Part shown: piece by piece, positions 23,752-32,046 of the stretch | Layout: every line of letters begins with the position of its first letter | Position numbering within the stretch: the first letter of the stretch is position 1 | Source of the DNA: Peribacillus simplex | GTDB taxonomy: Bacteria > Bacillota > Bacilli > Bacillales > DSM-1321 | DNA length: 64,000 nt | Assembly: GCF_030123325.1 (NCBI RefSeq) | Contig: NZ_CP126106.1 | Coordinates: forward strand, 4,926,001-4,990,000 | Direction of reading: 5' to 3' | Notes under the pieces: model-generated | Told to the model about the DNA's origin: nothing | The model's database searches: none | The model's input: the letters and a program-made list of their open reading frames with translations, nothing else | Translations under genes and position numbers: made by a program

Positions 23752-24576
23752 TTATGTAGTAAACAATGTTCCATTTAGTGCTTTAACGTACCTAGTTGCA
23801 GATTTTTGAACTTGGTTATGGGCTTCTTCTTTAATTACTCGGTGAAAAGCGTCATATAACCGACCAAACTTAAATTCATTAACCCGATTTGCGATTCTTT
23901 CTACTGTTACACTGGGCATTGGGATGAAGTTTGGATAACTATACATAAAACTTACCCATTGGCGATCAGCAACGATCCGAATGATATCCCCAGTCAGTAA
24001 TATTCCGTTCTGGCTGAATCCGTTTTTCCATTCTAAAACGGTGCCGCCTTTAAAATGTCCACCAATTCTCTGAAGTATGACACCATGCTGTAATTCAAGC
24101 GATTCTCCAGACCAGAAAATGATTTTTTCGCTTGGCCTCGTTACCCAGTCTCTTTCATCTTCATGAATATAAATCGGAGCGTCAAAAGCTTCGGCCCACT
24201 CCACTTGACTAGAGAAATAGTGAGGATGAGATAACGCTATAGCATCAATTCCACCTAAATCTTCAATTTGCGTAATCGTATCTTGATCAATATATGTAAT
24301 ACAGTCCCATAATAAATTAAAATTCTTATCTTTTATTAGATAAGCAGTTTGTCCGATTCCAAAATTCGGAATAGTATTTATGCTATATAACCCCTCTTCG
24401 TCAAGATTAATAGAATTTTTAAATATTCCATCTTTTTTCATCATTTCTAATGTTGTCCATGTTTGCCCTTTAGGACTAACATATTGTCTTTCTTCCCCGC
24501 AAATCAAACATTGATTAGGTACTTCTTTAGAACCTTCATATTGGACTCCACATGTCTCACAAATATAATTAACCAT
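23752..24576 (-). CDS. MBL-fold hydrolase with N-terminal rubredoxin-like zinc ribbon
   Basis: The first 35 residues hold two metal-binding pairs (CETCG and CLICG, at 5-8 and 23-26), a rubredoxin-like ribbon. The rest is an MBL fold, but the first metal motif is HPHYFS rather than HxHxDH, with later ligands in GGHFKGG and LLTGD. This divergent form exists in a family of uncharacterised MBL proteins. The 274-residue protein is cytosolic. The ATG follows GGGGGAAAAAGGTT. It stands alone. Confidence 0.8.
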   Translation of the reverse strand: MVNYICETCGVQYEGSKEVPNQCLICGEERQYVSPKGQTWTTLEMMKKDGIFKNSINLDEEGLYSINTIPNFGIGQTAYLIKDKNFNLLWDCITYIDQDTITQIEDLGGIDAIALSHPHYFSSQVEWAEAFDAPIYIHEDERDWVTRPSEKIIFWSGESLELQHGVILQRIGGHFKGGTVLEWKNGFSQNGILLTGDIIRIVADRQWVSFMYSYPNFIPMPSVTVERIANRVNEFKFGRLYDAFHRVIKEEAHNQVQKSATRYVKALNGTLFTT

Positions 24577-24762
24577 AACCTTTTTCCCCCATATCTACAA
24601 AAACTTAACATTAATTATTATATATAAATAAGGTAAAATTTTTAAATTTAATGCTCAATTCCACTTCCTTTATGTTTGGGTTATATATAAAAAAATACAA
24701 ATTCTTTAGTGGTCATTTATCCGACAATCTTGCCCAATTGTTGAACAACTCCATATGCACTC

Positions 24763-24845
24763 TTGAACTATCCTGCCCCTATAGTTGGCATAAGAAAAGG
24801 AGTTGCTAATCAGCTCCTGGTAATGAAGTAAAGCACCCGTGCATA
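24763..24845 (+). repeat. Dispersed repeat family A, full length
   Basis: Left arm TGAACTATCCTGCCCCTATAG, inner hairpin AAGGAGTTGCTAATCAGCTCC, and right arm TGAAGTAAAGCACCCG are all present. Confidence 0.85.
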
Positions 24846-24863
24846 AAGAAAAAGCCAACACTA

Positions 24864-25440
24864 TTAAAGTCTCGTCTCTTTCGCTTTAGCGTAAATAGTG
24901 GAACGTGGAACGCCTGTCATTTTAGCTATCTCATTTAAACTTAATCCGTTAGATTCTCTCTCCTGAAACAGCTTCAAAGCCTTTTTAACGTCCTTCTCGT
25001 CCTTTCCTTTACGTCCCATATGAGTTCCTTTAGCTTTTGCCCTTTCACGTCCCTCAGTGGTCCTATCTTTGATTAAATCACGTTCAAACTCAGCAATAGC
25101 CCCCAGCATAGTAAACATTAGCTTTCCAGATGGTGTACTAAAATCAATCTGTTCTTTGATGAATACTAAAGCTATTCCCCGTTCTCTAGTTCCTTAGCAA
25201 TCTTTTGTAAATCAAATGTACTCCTAGCTAGTCTGTCTATTTTGTAAACAACCAGCTTGTCTCCTTCCCTTAAAAAGTCTAACGCCTTAATCAGTTCCTC
25301 ACGATCACTTTTAGCACCACTTTGTTTCTCCATGAATATCTTCTCACAGCCATATTCTTTTAACTTCTCTTCCTGTAAATCTAATGATTGATCAATGGTG
25401 CTTACTCGTCCGTATTCATAATCACATCCGATGCGTGAAA
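24864..25440 (-). pseudogene. Serine recombinase/invertase (resolvase family), frameshifted
   Basis: The minus strand encodes a resolvase N-terminal catalytic domain (YGRVSTIDQSLDLQEEKL, ... KIDRLARSTFDLQKIAKEL). After a frameshift near 25185 follow LVFIKEQIDFSTPSGKLMFT, then MLGAIAEFERDLIKDRT and a C-terminal helix-turn-helix (LSLNEIAKMTGVPRSTIYAK). The active-site Ser in GRVS is kept. The normal initiation region is degenerate too. It is most like the Tn3-type/Hin-type resolvases found on mobile elements; no other transposon part remains here. Confidence 0.85.
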
Positions 25441-25552
25441 CAACTACCTTTTGGATTTATCTTTTATAGTTTTTGCTATTGCTAAAAAAATGATGATGTT
25501 AATATAGAAGTAGCTATTAGAAAAATAGAAAAAATTATAGGAGTGAAGGACA

Positions 25553-25810
25553 ATGAGTGTACATAAAGCCCTTACGTTACATGCTCAAAAACAAAATCAA
25601 CTTTTTACTAAATTTTCCCTATTAGACCAACAACGTGAAGATTATATTCAAGGAGCTATAGAATTATGTAAGGCTGAAAAGGATTTTACAACAGACCATA
25701 TTAATCAAATCACTATGCAAATCAATGTTCTTGCAAACCAAAGGCTAATACCTACTCGTAAATTAGTTACCCCAGAAATGGTTCATTCATATGTGGAGTC
25801 ATTAAAGTAA
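25553..25810 (+). CDS. DUF2533 / YpbS-like protein
   Basis: An 85-residue, helical, soluble protein (MSVHKALTLHAQKQNQLFTK ... ITMQINVLANQRLIPTRKLV). It resembles the small Bacillus family typified by YpbS (DUF2533), from memory. GGAG lies about 11 bases and AAGGA about 5 bases before the ATG. No role is known for the family. Confidence 0.65.
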   Translation: MSVHKALTLHAQKQNQLFTKFSLLDQQREDYIQGAIELCKAEKDFTTDHINQITMQINVLANQRLIPTRKLVTPEMVHSYVESLK

Positions 25811-25877
25811 AATAATTTACTGATCTCTTAGTCGTAAGAAAAAGCACCGAATATCGGTGTTAACCCTCGACCTCCTG

Positions 25878-25906
25878 ACACTCATTTTATAGATGAGTGT
25901 TTTTTT
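25878..25906 (+). terminator. Intrinsic terminator after the DUF2533 gene
   Basis: ACACTCAT-TTTATAG-ATGAGTGT is followed by TTTTTT. Confidence 0.9.
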
Positions 25907-26020
25907 ATGCTTAAATCTCCAAAAATACTCGTTAGTTCTACAAAAAGAAAAATATAGAAAGCTAGTTTACCTTTATCCTGCATATATTCAAATATGGACA
26001 AGATAAAGGGTGAATAATTG

Positions 26021-26216
26021 ATGACTAAACAAACTCTTTTTAAAGGAACTATGATTTTAACAGTGGGAAGACTGGACAAGTATGCGTTTTCCTGAGAGTG
26101 GCAGATATGTTATTAAAGGAGCTTTACAGCCTATTCAAATTGATAGAGAAAACGATTTTGGTATTTATGATGACCCTAATTTATGGATGGAATATCATTT
26201 GACGGGTGAACAATAG
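26021..26216 (+). pseudogene. Remnant of an unidentified gene
   Basis: The plus strand starts MTKQTLFKGTMIL and, in another frame, continues QWEDWTSMRFPESGRYVIKG then ALQPIQIDRENDFGIYDDPN and ends WMEYHLTGEQ with a stop at 26214-26216. The second part is clearly protein-like, but the frame is broken and the whole is only about 65 codons. I cannot name the family. Confidence 0.35.
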
Positions 26217-26334
26217 CACTAATGAAAAGTATATTAAATTAAATGTATATGAGTGCCATTAAACATTTAATATAAAAGTCTTTATGGATAATTACTAAGT
26301 AATCATCGATAAAGACTTTTATATTCTTCTGCAT

Positions 26335-26832
26335 CTAGATGAAAAAAGTTTCTTTTTCATAGACATAAAAATAGTAGTTATAAGGGTTTTTGTCATTCAT
26401 AATCCCTTTTTCAACTGATATTTCTTTCCATTCATCGAAATTAACTTCTGGAAAAAAAGTATCTCCATCAAATTCATGATGAATCTTTGTAATGTACATT
26501 TTCTCAACATAAGGCAAAAACAAATTATAAATCTGTTCTCCCCCGAAAATAAAAATCTCTTCTTCATTTTTACATAACTCAAAAACTTCTTCTATTGAAT
26601 GGACAATATCACAACCGGTAAAGGTAAAACTCTTATCTCTCGTCAAAATAATATTCCTTCGGTCAGATAAAGCCCTTCCGATTGACTCAAGGTTCTTTCT
26701 GCCTAATACGATTGGATGTCCCTTTGTAGTATTTTTAACATACTCCCAATCCTTCGGGATTCTCCAAGGGATGTCATTCTCCTTGCCAATGACTCTATTC
26801 TTATCCATCGCAGCAATTAAAGATACTTTCAT
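26335..26832 (-). CDS. dfr: Dihydrofolate reductase, DfrD/DfrG/DfrK-like
   Basis: Reduces dihydrofolate to tetrahydrofolate with NADPH. It has the DHFR core: SLIAAMDKNRVIGKENDIPW at the start, the GRKN and SDRRNIILTRD nucleotide-binding regions, and IFGGEQIYNLFLPYVEKMYI. From memory it is unusually close to the acquired trimethoprim-insensitive enzymes DfrG/DfrD (shared KENDIPWRIP, NTTKG and LGRKNLESIGRAL strings), which needs an alignment. No thyA is adjacent, unlike many housekeeping copies. I chose the ATG at 26832; a GTG at 26841 is also in frame. It is last in a run of four minus-strand genes (28850 to 26335). Confidence 0.9.
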   Translation of the reverse strand: MKVSLIAAMDKNRVIGKENDIPWRIPKDWEYVKNTTKGHPIVLGRKNLESIGRALSDRRNIILTRDKSFTFTGCDIVHSIEEVFELCKNEEEIFIFGGEQIYNLFLPYVEKMYITKIHHEFDGDTFFPEVNFDEWKEISVEKGIMNDKNPYNYYFYVYEKETFFI

Positions 26833-26859
26833 ATATAACACAGCCTTCTTTTTACTATT

Positions 26860-27306
26860 TTACCCCTCATAAATTCTTGAACTACTTCCCCAAGGATGGT
26901 AACCGTCACCTATATAAGTGAATCCATATTTTTCATAGTATCCAATATGGTCAGTACAAAGGAAAACTTTATTGAATCCTGCTTTTTCGGCATCTGCTTT
27001 AGCACGTAAAAGTAGCTCTTTACCTAAAGACCTACCACGATAGCTATTTTCAATATAAAGAGCACATATCCAAGGCCATAAATCCATACGACTAATAAAA
27101 TCATTGCTAATTAGACCTGCGCAGCCAATAATTTCACCTGAATCCTCCATTAAATACCAAATAGGAAACGGACTATCCGTTGTTATGCTGTGTGTAATAC
27201 AGTCCTCATATACCTTCATACTGTTTTCGTTTGCCCATTTGCATTGTAAATATTTAATTGCTTTTTCTTTATACTCTGGATGTTCTCTAACGCTAATAAT
27301 TTGCAT
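26860..27306 (-). CDS. GNAT family N-acetyltransferase
   Basis: 148 residues with the GNAT core: IIGCAGLI strand, SRMDLWPWICALYIE, then the acetyl-CoA loop RGRSLGKELLLRA and YYEKYGFTYIGDG near the C-terminus. The acceptor is unknown. It ends 27 bases before dfr and probably forms one unit with it. Confidence 0.85.
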   Translation of the reverse strand: MQIISVREHPEYKEKAIKYLQCKWANENSMKVYEDCITHSITTDSPFPIWYLMEDSGEIIGCAGLISNDFISRMDLWPWICALYIENSYRGRSLGKELLLRAKADAEKAGFNKVFLCTDHIGYYEKYGFTYIGDGYHPWGSSSRIYEG

Positions 27307-27347
27307 AAATGACTTTCCCTTCGTTACCTTATTTTATATAATTTTTT

Positions 27348-27401
27348 AGGCGCGATCCTTACTACTAAAGGATCGCGCTACACCCGTTCATTAAATTAAG
27401 T
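27348..27401 (+). repeat. GC-rich hairpin with a family-A right arm
   Basis: GCGCGATCCTT-ACTACT-AAAGGATCGCGC is a perfect 11-base stem apart from one loop base, followed by ACACCCGTTCATTAAATTAAG, the right arm of family A. It lies between the GNAT and phosphatase genes. Confidence 0.55.
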
Positions 27402-27407
27402 ATTTAA

Positions 27408-27971
27408 TTAGATGTTTATTATTTTATCTTCATCCCATATACGTTCCAAAATCAATTCATTATTAATACAGTTTATTTGAAAAACGTCAGGATTACTAAG
27501 ATTTTTCCAACACTCGAAATCAAAGTCACTATTATAATTCTTTAAAAGTAAGGATATTATATTTCCGTGACTGACGATTACTGTGTTTTCAGTCCCACTT
27601 TTAAAGACTTCTTCTACAACATTTACGATTCGATTCTTCGCTTCTTGACTTGACTCTCCTCCTTCAAATTTTAATTCCATATCATTAAATGTTGCTTTTA
27701 GTTTTTCATACCAATCAGGTAAGTCCGTTGTGCTTAGTGTTCGTTCTGAGAGGCGTTCATCAATCTCTATTTTAATATTTGTTTTCTCACTTAATGGTTC
27801 CACTGATTGAATAGCACGCAAAAACGGACTAGATATTATTCGGTCAATTTTTGCATCACTGAAGAAATCAACTAAATATTTCGCTTGTTTCGATCCTTTT
27901 TCTGTTAATGTAGATTCCGAAGGTTGCCCCTGTGCTTCGCAATGTCTGACAATGTAAATCTTCTTTAGCAT
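27408..27971 (-). CDS. Histidine phosphatase family protein
   Basis: 187 residues of the phosphoglycerate-mutase-like fold: the catalytic RHC motif in YIVRHCEAQG (phospho-His near residue 10), SPFLRAIQS with the second Arg, ERTLS, and TVIVSHGNII with the second catalytic His. The substrate is unknown. It starts 15 bases after the PP2C-like gene, so the two phosphatases are probably co-expressed. Confidence 0.85.
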   Translation of the reverse strand: MLKKIYIVRHCEAQGQPSESTLTEKGSKQAKYLVDFFSDAKIDRIISSPFLRAIQSVEPLSEKTNIKIEIDERLSERTLSTTDLPDWYEKLKATFNDMELKFEGGESSQEAKNRIVNVVEEVFKSGTENTVIVSHGNIISLLLKNYNSDFDFECWKNLSNPDVFQINCINNELILERIWDEDKIINI

Positions 27972-27986
27972 AAGACCCTCCCACCT

Positions 27987-28850
27987 CTATAGGTCGCTTG
28001 GTTTACTTGCTTCTTCTGATATATAAACTTCCCAGGTAACTATGGTAGTGCTATCCTTAACATTGTTTTCTTGAATTTCTTGGAACAATGATTTAATACC
28101 TTGGTCTATTTGACAATTAGCAAACACCTTAAATATTTCACTTGGATTTATAAAAGGTGCATTTGAACATTCTATTAAACCATCAGTAGTCAAAAATATA
28201 TGATTTAACCCTTTTCTTAGCTCTCTTGTCCCACTGGTATAACAAGGCACTTTGTTATCAAATGTGTTGACCTGTCCTACCCATTCATAGAATTGTCTTT
28301 GATTGAGTTGATATTGTCCAAGTGCAACTAAATCTTGATGAAATAAATAAAGAATACAGTCTCCTACCGAAAACCACCAAAGATACTTATGTTTTCGTAC
28401 TACGATTAAACAGGAGGTTTCACCTTTTACTTTACGACAAATAGAAAGAAATTTATCACTTTGAAAAAGCTTTAATACCTTCTCTTCTAGGTTTTTAAAC
28501 ATTTGATGATTTGTAGTAGAAAAGGATAATAGGTTTTCCATATCAGTTTTATTCTGTTTAAAAAGTTCAATCACTATCTCAGCACTCTCGGCAGTATAGT
28601 GTGCATCTAATATAATTACGAATTCCCAGTCCTCATTTTTATTTGACCAGACTAAGCAACCATCTTCATTCTTATTTTGACCTGCTTCTGAGTTTCCTCC
28701 ATATCGTCCAACTATAATTTGGTTAAGCCTTTGAATATCTGGGTTATCAATAAAATCTTCCTGACTTCCAACCCAACTAAATTCTACACCCTTATAAGTC
28801 CCTGAAGTTTGCGTATCTTCAGTGTAGTTATTACAAAAACAACCTTCCAC
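27987..28850 (-). CDS. Divergent PP2C-type protein phosphatase
   Basis: A 287-residue PPM-fold phosphatase with altered motifs: QNKNEDGCLVW for the first Asp, LDAHYTAESA in place of DGHGG, GETSCLIVV, WFSVGDCILYLF, LTTDGLIE and DSTTIVTW in place of the final DNxT. The metal-binding Asp residues appear kept, so it may be active. There is no membrane segment or regulatory domain. It heads the run of four minus-strand genes ending in dfr. The IS110 copy 2 lies directly upstream. Confidence 0.75.
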   Translation of the reverse strand: MEGCFCNNYTEDTQTSGTYKGVEFSWVGSQEDFIDNPDIQRLNQIIVGRYGGNSEAGQNKNEDGCLVWSNKNEDWEFVIILDAHYTAESAEIVIELFKQNKTDMENLLSFSTTNHQMFKNLEEKVLKLFQSDKFLSICRKVKGETSCLIVVRKHKYLWWFSVGDCILYLFHQDLVALGQYQLNQRQFYEWVGQVNTFDNKVPCYTSGTRELRKGLNHIFLTTDGLIECSNAPFINPSEIFKVFANCQIDQGIKSLFQEIQENNVKDSTTIVTWEVYISEEASKPSDL

Positions 28851-28970
28851 AATAACTATCCCCTTTTCCGATATCGATAAAATTATAAAACAAATATAAC
28901 TAAATTTGTTATTTATCTAACTATTGTTAATGAATATTCCAAATGATTATATTTGTTCAGATAATTACTC

Positions 28971-30759
28971 TCTTAATGAACTCCCTCAGTTTAATAGATA
29001 ATGCTCACGAATACTCGCTTATTCGCAGGATTTCAAACCACATGGTATAGGTTGCTTCAGATGAACGAAAGAGATAGGACCGTTTTGATAAGATGAGGGC
29101 AGATTGAAATAGGGGATCTGTTAAAAATCCCATATTATTACATATACTGCACGTATTCTCCACGCTGCCCCTGGAGGCTTTCCCTCCCATGTCTCAACGG
29201 GTCATAATCCTATGCCCTTTCATTCCTTCGTCATGCCTATCCAAGGGGTGAAGGCCGGTTTTGCTAACAGAACGGGTCATTGCCCTTTTGTTCATTACAT
29301 CCAGTACTTCGTGCTTTCTTTGAAATCCTACGGATAAGCCAACTTTCGTTATATAACAATGTGAATGTAAATTTACGCTGCTAGTTGTTCAATTGAGAAG
29401 ATCATTTCCGGTTTATAGGCAGAGCCATTACGAGCTATCCCTACTAGGACACGGGCGAGTTTTCCACAAAGTTTCATGATGGATTTCATTTTCTTAATCT
29501 TCTTCACTTTAACATTATTCGAGTGTAGGGCTTTAAACTCAGGGTTATTCATCACCAGACTCATGGTCGCAAGGAAGATGTAACGCCGCAGGCGTGATCT
29601 TCCACGTTTGGAAAGAACAATTTGGCCTTTCCACTTCCCAGAGCTTGCTTCAGCGAGATGCAATCCTGCATGACGAAGGAGCGCATTCCCGTGAGCGAAC
29701 CCACTCAAATCTCCAGCTTCTCCTAAGATTCCCGCTAGTGAAATCTCGCTGATTCCTTTAATGGCAAGTATTTGCTTAACGAATGGAATCTGTTCCAAGA
29801 CGTTTGTGACTTCTTGCGTCACTCTTTCGAGTTGGGATGAAGCGAGATCATATTCCTCTAATAACTGTCCCAAATGAAGTTTATACGCATCAAGGGCTTG
29901 TTTCGTACCAATTGAACGCTTGGCCAATACAAGCAGGGAACGGGCTTTTTTATGCCCGGAATGTCGCTTCATACATGATTTCCATCCGGTTACGATATCT
30001 TGAGGCTGTAAGGAACATAATTCAGCTGGGGTAGGAAAGAGGCGTAGGGTTGCGATTGCCCCTTTACATGATACGTCTTTAAACACTTGCCGGAGCTCGG
30101 GAAAGACAACATCCACCCAGCGATTAATTTGGTTGATGGAGCTAACAAGACGCTTAACGATCACATCTCGGTTAGCCATAAGGACACGAAGTTTTTCAAA
30201 TGATTCTGAAGTGGAACGAACGAAGGCATAGTAGCCATTCTTCACCATATCAGCGATGACAAGGGCATCTTTTTTATCACTTTTGGATTGCGTATTATCA
30301 CGATTTTCTTTGTTTCTTTTGACATGGTGAGGATTGACGGTGACGACATCCATGTTTTGTTTGACTAGCCACTTTGAAAGGTTTATCCAATAATGGCCGG
30401 TAGGTTCCATTCCGACTATCGTTGTGTCTAGATTTTTCATTTGTTTTAGTTCCTGGATCCAGTTTAGTAAGCTAGTAAAACCCTCCTCGTTATTTTCAAA
30501 AGAAAGGGGTTTCCCGACCACAATGCCCCGAAAGTTTACAGCACGGGCCACGTGTACGTGTTGGGCAATATCCACACCAACAACTAGATGTTGATCCGTA
30601 ATTCTCTCAATTAGTTGATTTTGTTTGTTTTGCATTTTAAAATTCATAGTAGGGCTTCCTCCTTAAGATTTTGAGTTAGATTGGTCTCTATACTCGTATC
30701 TTACTGAGGGGCTCTATTTTTTTCAAACCTGATATTTAACGATCTACAGGAATGCTAAC
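28971..30759 (-). mobile_element. IS110-family insertion sequence, copy 2 (1789 bp, inverted)
   Basis: Near-identical and inverse to 6591-8379; the one difference I noticed is at about 29057 in the right end. One flank runs directly into a family-A repeat (CTAACCTGCCCCGTTAGTCC from about 30755); the other flank is AT-rich. The two copies bracket 20.6 kb in inverted orientation. Confidence 0.9.
29373..30647 (-). CDS. IS110-family DEDD transposase, identical to the 6703 copy
   Basis: The encoded 424-residue protein is the same as that of copy 1, with the RuvC-like DEDD domain and the C-terminal Transposase_20 domain with its Ser. The ribosome binding site AAGGAGG is kept. The right-end region beyond the stop (29372 down to about 28991) is the counterpart of the candidate bridge RNA region. 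Confidence 0.95.
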   Translation of the reverse strand: MNFKMQNKQNQLIERITDQHLVVGVDIAQHVHVARAVNFRGIVVGKPLSFENNEEGFTSLLNWIQELKQMKNLDTTIVGMEPTGHYWINLSKWLVKQNMDVVTVNPHHVKRNKENRDNTQSKSDKKDALVIADMVKNGYYAFVRSTSESFEKLRVLMANRDVIVKRLVSSINQINRWVDVVFPELRQVFKDVSCKGAIATLRLFPTPAELCSLQPQDIVTGWKSCMKRHSGHKKARSLLVLAKRSIGTKQALDAYKLHLGQLLEEYDLASSQLERVTQEVTNVLEQIPFVKQILAIKGISEISLAGILGEAGDLSGFAHGNALLRHAGLHLAEASSGKWKGQIVLSKRGRSRLRRYIFLATMSLVMNNPEFKALHSNNVKVKKIKKMKSIMKLCGKLARVLVGIARNGSAYKPEMIFSIEQLAA

Positions 30760-30800
30760 CTGCCCCGTTAGTCCAATAAGGCTTATTGTAGACCTGACAC
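30755..30800 (+). repeat. Family-A repeat, left part, abutting IS110 copy 2
   Basis: CTAACCTGCCCCGTTAGTCC followed by AATAAGGCTTATTG is the family-A left arm. The IS-identical sequence ends within CTAAC. Confidence 0.7.
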
Positions 30801-30944
30801 ATATTTTGACGTAAAAAGAGTAATTTTACTATCTGGTTTTTTTCTGATTTTTATCCCGAAAATAAGAAATAAGTGCGTCACCTATAGTAACCAAAATATC
30901 AAAAAACTCTAGAAATAGATTTAACAATTATCCAGATGTGTTGC

Positions 30945-31075
30945 CTTTTGAGACACCAAGAGGGTCTTGGTGAAGTGAGGTCTATCAACTCCTTATCCTC
31001 CCTTCGGCCCGGTACCGTTGACAGACGCCATACGGGGATCTCTCGCCTTCGTGAGAGGTTGCCCCTAGGTTTTTT
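30945..31075 (+). ncRNA. Candidate free-standing structured RNA with terminator
   Basis: About 130 bases, much more GC-rich than the surroundings, with nested complementarity. CACCAAGAGGGTCTTGGTG is a hairpin. GTCTATCAAC (30980-30989) pairs with GTTGACAGAC (31017-31026). GGGGATCTCTC-GCCTTCG-TGAGAGGTTGCCCC is a long hairpin followed by TAGGTTTTTTT, an intrinsic terminator on the plus strand. No plus-strand gene follows, so it is not an obvious riboswitch leader. I do not recognise an Rfam family. A minus-strand reading is possible but has no T tract. Confidence 0.5.
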
Positions 31076-31082
31076 TCCCCCT

Positions 31083-31115
31083 AAAAAAGCAAAAAGGACG
31101 CTTAAAAGCGCCCTC
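31083..31115 (-). terminator. Intrinsic terminator of arr
   Basis: On the minus strand GGGCGCTTTTAAGCGTCC is followed by TTTTTGCTTTTTT. Confidence 0.8.
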
Positions 31116-31158
31116 AATGCGAAATAGAACTTTCTTGAACTTTGGTTAGATTTGAAAA

Positions 31159-31575
31159 TTAATCGTATATCACATTTTTTCCTTCTTCACTTAATTTTTT
31201 TAAAGATGTAAGCATATGATTTATCTCTTCATCGGAGTGTCTTTCCCATGAAGCTAATTCAGCTATTATTTTTAGAGGCGATTTAGATCTATATGAGCGT
31301 GTTGGGTTTCCAGGAAATTTTTTATCAGTTAAGTTAGGATCATTTTCAAAATCTCCTAATGGTTCTACAATGTAGATTCTTTCTTTTGAATTAGATTTTG
31401 CTAATTCAGCACCCCATTTGGCAGCATTTAATGTTGCAGTAAAGTATATATGGTTAGATTTTTTTTCTTGGTAATTTGATAAGTATTGCGGTTCTAATAA
31501 ATCACCAATTTCCAGTTCTGCTTTAGTACCATGAAAAAAAGGACCCTTATCTAAGACATCTTTTTTGTCATCCAT
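31159..31575 (-). CDS. arr: Rifampicin ADP-ribosyltransferase
   Basis: Arr inactivates rifamycins by ADP-ribosylating the ansa-chain hydroxyl using NAD. The 138-residue protein has the typical Arr blocks: GPFFHGTKA (His of the active site), HIYFTATLNAAKWGAELA and FENDPNLTDKKFPGNPTRSY with the conserved Asp. AGAGGTG lies 7 bases before the ATG. It is a single gene with its own terminator. Whether it gives resistance in this host depends on expression. Confidence 0.92.
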   Translation of the reverse strand: MDDKKDVLDKGPFFHGTKAELEIGDLLEPQYLSNYQEKKSNHIYFTATLNAAKWGAELAKSNSKERIYIVEPLGDFENDPNLTDKKFPGNPTRSYRSKSPLKIIAELASWERHSDEEINHMLTSLKKLSEEGKNVIYD

Positions 31576-31668
31576 ACTGATACACCTCTTCTTTTTTTAG
31601 ATTTGTATTTAGCAGTATAGTGTAGGAATTACAAAAAAAACAGTCTATAAAAAATATATAAATAACGG

Positions 31669-31782
31669 TATAATGTAAGTAGAGAGAATGATATTGAACG
31701 GAAATTACCTAGTATTACGTTTTAATTAGTAAGCAGGTACACTTTGGGAGGAAGAGCAGCGAAAGCTGCTCTTCCTTTTTTG
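31669..31782 (+). promoter_or_regulatory. Orphan promoter - leader peptide - terminator unit
   Basis: TATAAT at 31669-31674 is followed by a 13-codon frame (31688-31729, MILNGNYLVLRFN) and then by a perfect terminator, GGAAGAGCAGC-GAAA-GCTGCTCTTCC plus TTTTTT (31750-31781). No plus-strand gene lies downstream. The layout is that of a transcription attenuator for an antibiotic-inducible gene that is missing, or of a small RNA. The -35 is poor and the leader has only a weak ribosome binding site (AGAGAG). Confidence 0.45.
31748..31782 (+). terminator. Strong intrinsic terminator
   Basis: An 11-bp perfect stem with a GAAA tetraloop and six T residues. Confidence 0.92.
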
Positions 31783-31942
31783 TCTTTTCCCCCTTCGGCA
31801 GGCACAAAGGTTGATACTTGGGTGTTTAATTATGGCTAATTTTTAATAAATCTTTATAAACTATTTTATGGATTTGAGGTTGTTATTATGAAGATCTGCA
31901 GTAGGGAATTTTGGGTTTAATGAACAGCATGAATACACACGC

Positions 31943-32036
31943 TTGTTCAACTATCCTGCCCCTTTAGTGCCATAAGAAAAAGCTGCCTTAAAGACAACTT
32001 CGATTTTTCAGCTAACGCACCTAATAGCTTAATAAG
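31943..32036 (+). repeat. Dispersed repeat family A, full length
   Basis: TTGTTCAACTATCCTGCCCC, AAGAAAAAGCTGCCTTAAAG, and CAGCTAACGCACCTAATAGC are present in order. Confidence 0.85.
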
Positions 32037-32046
32037 ACCTAATTTA

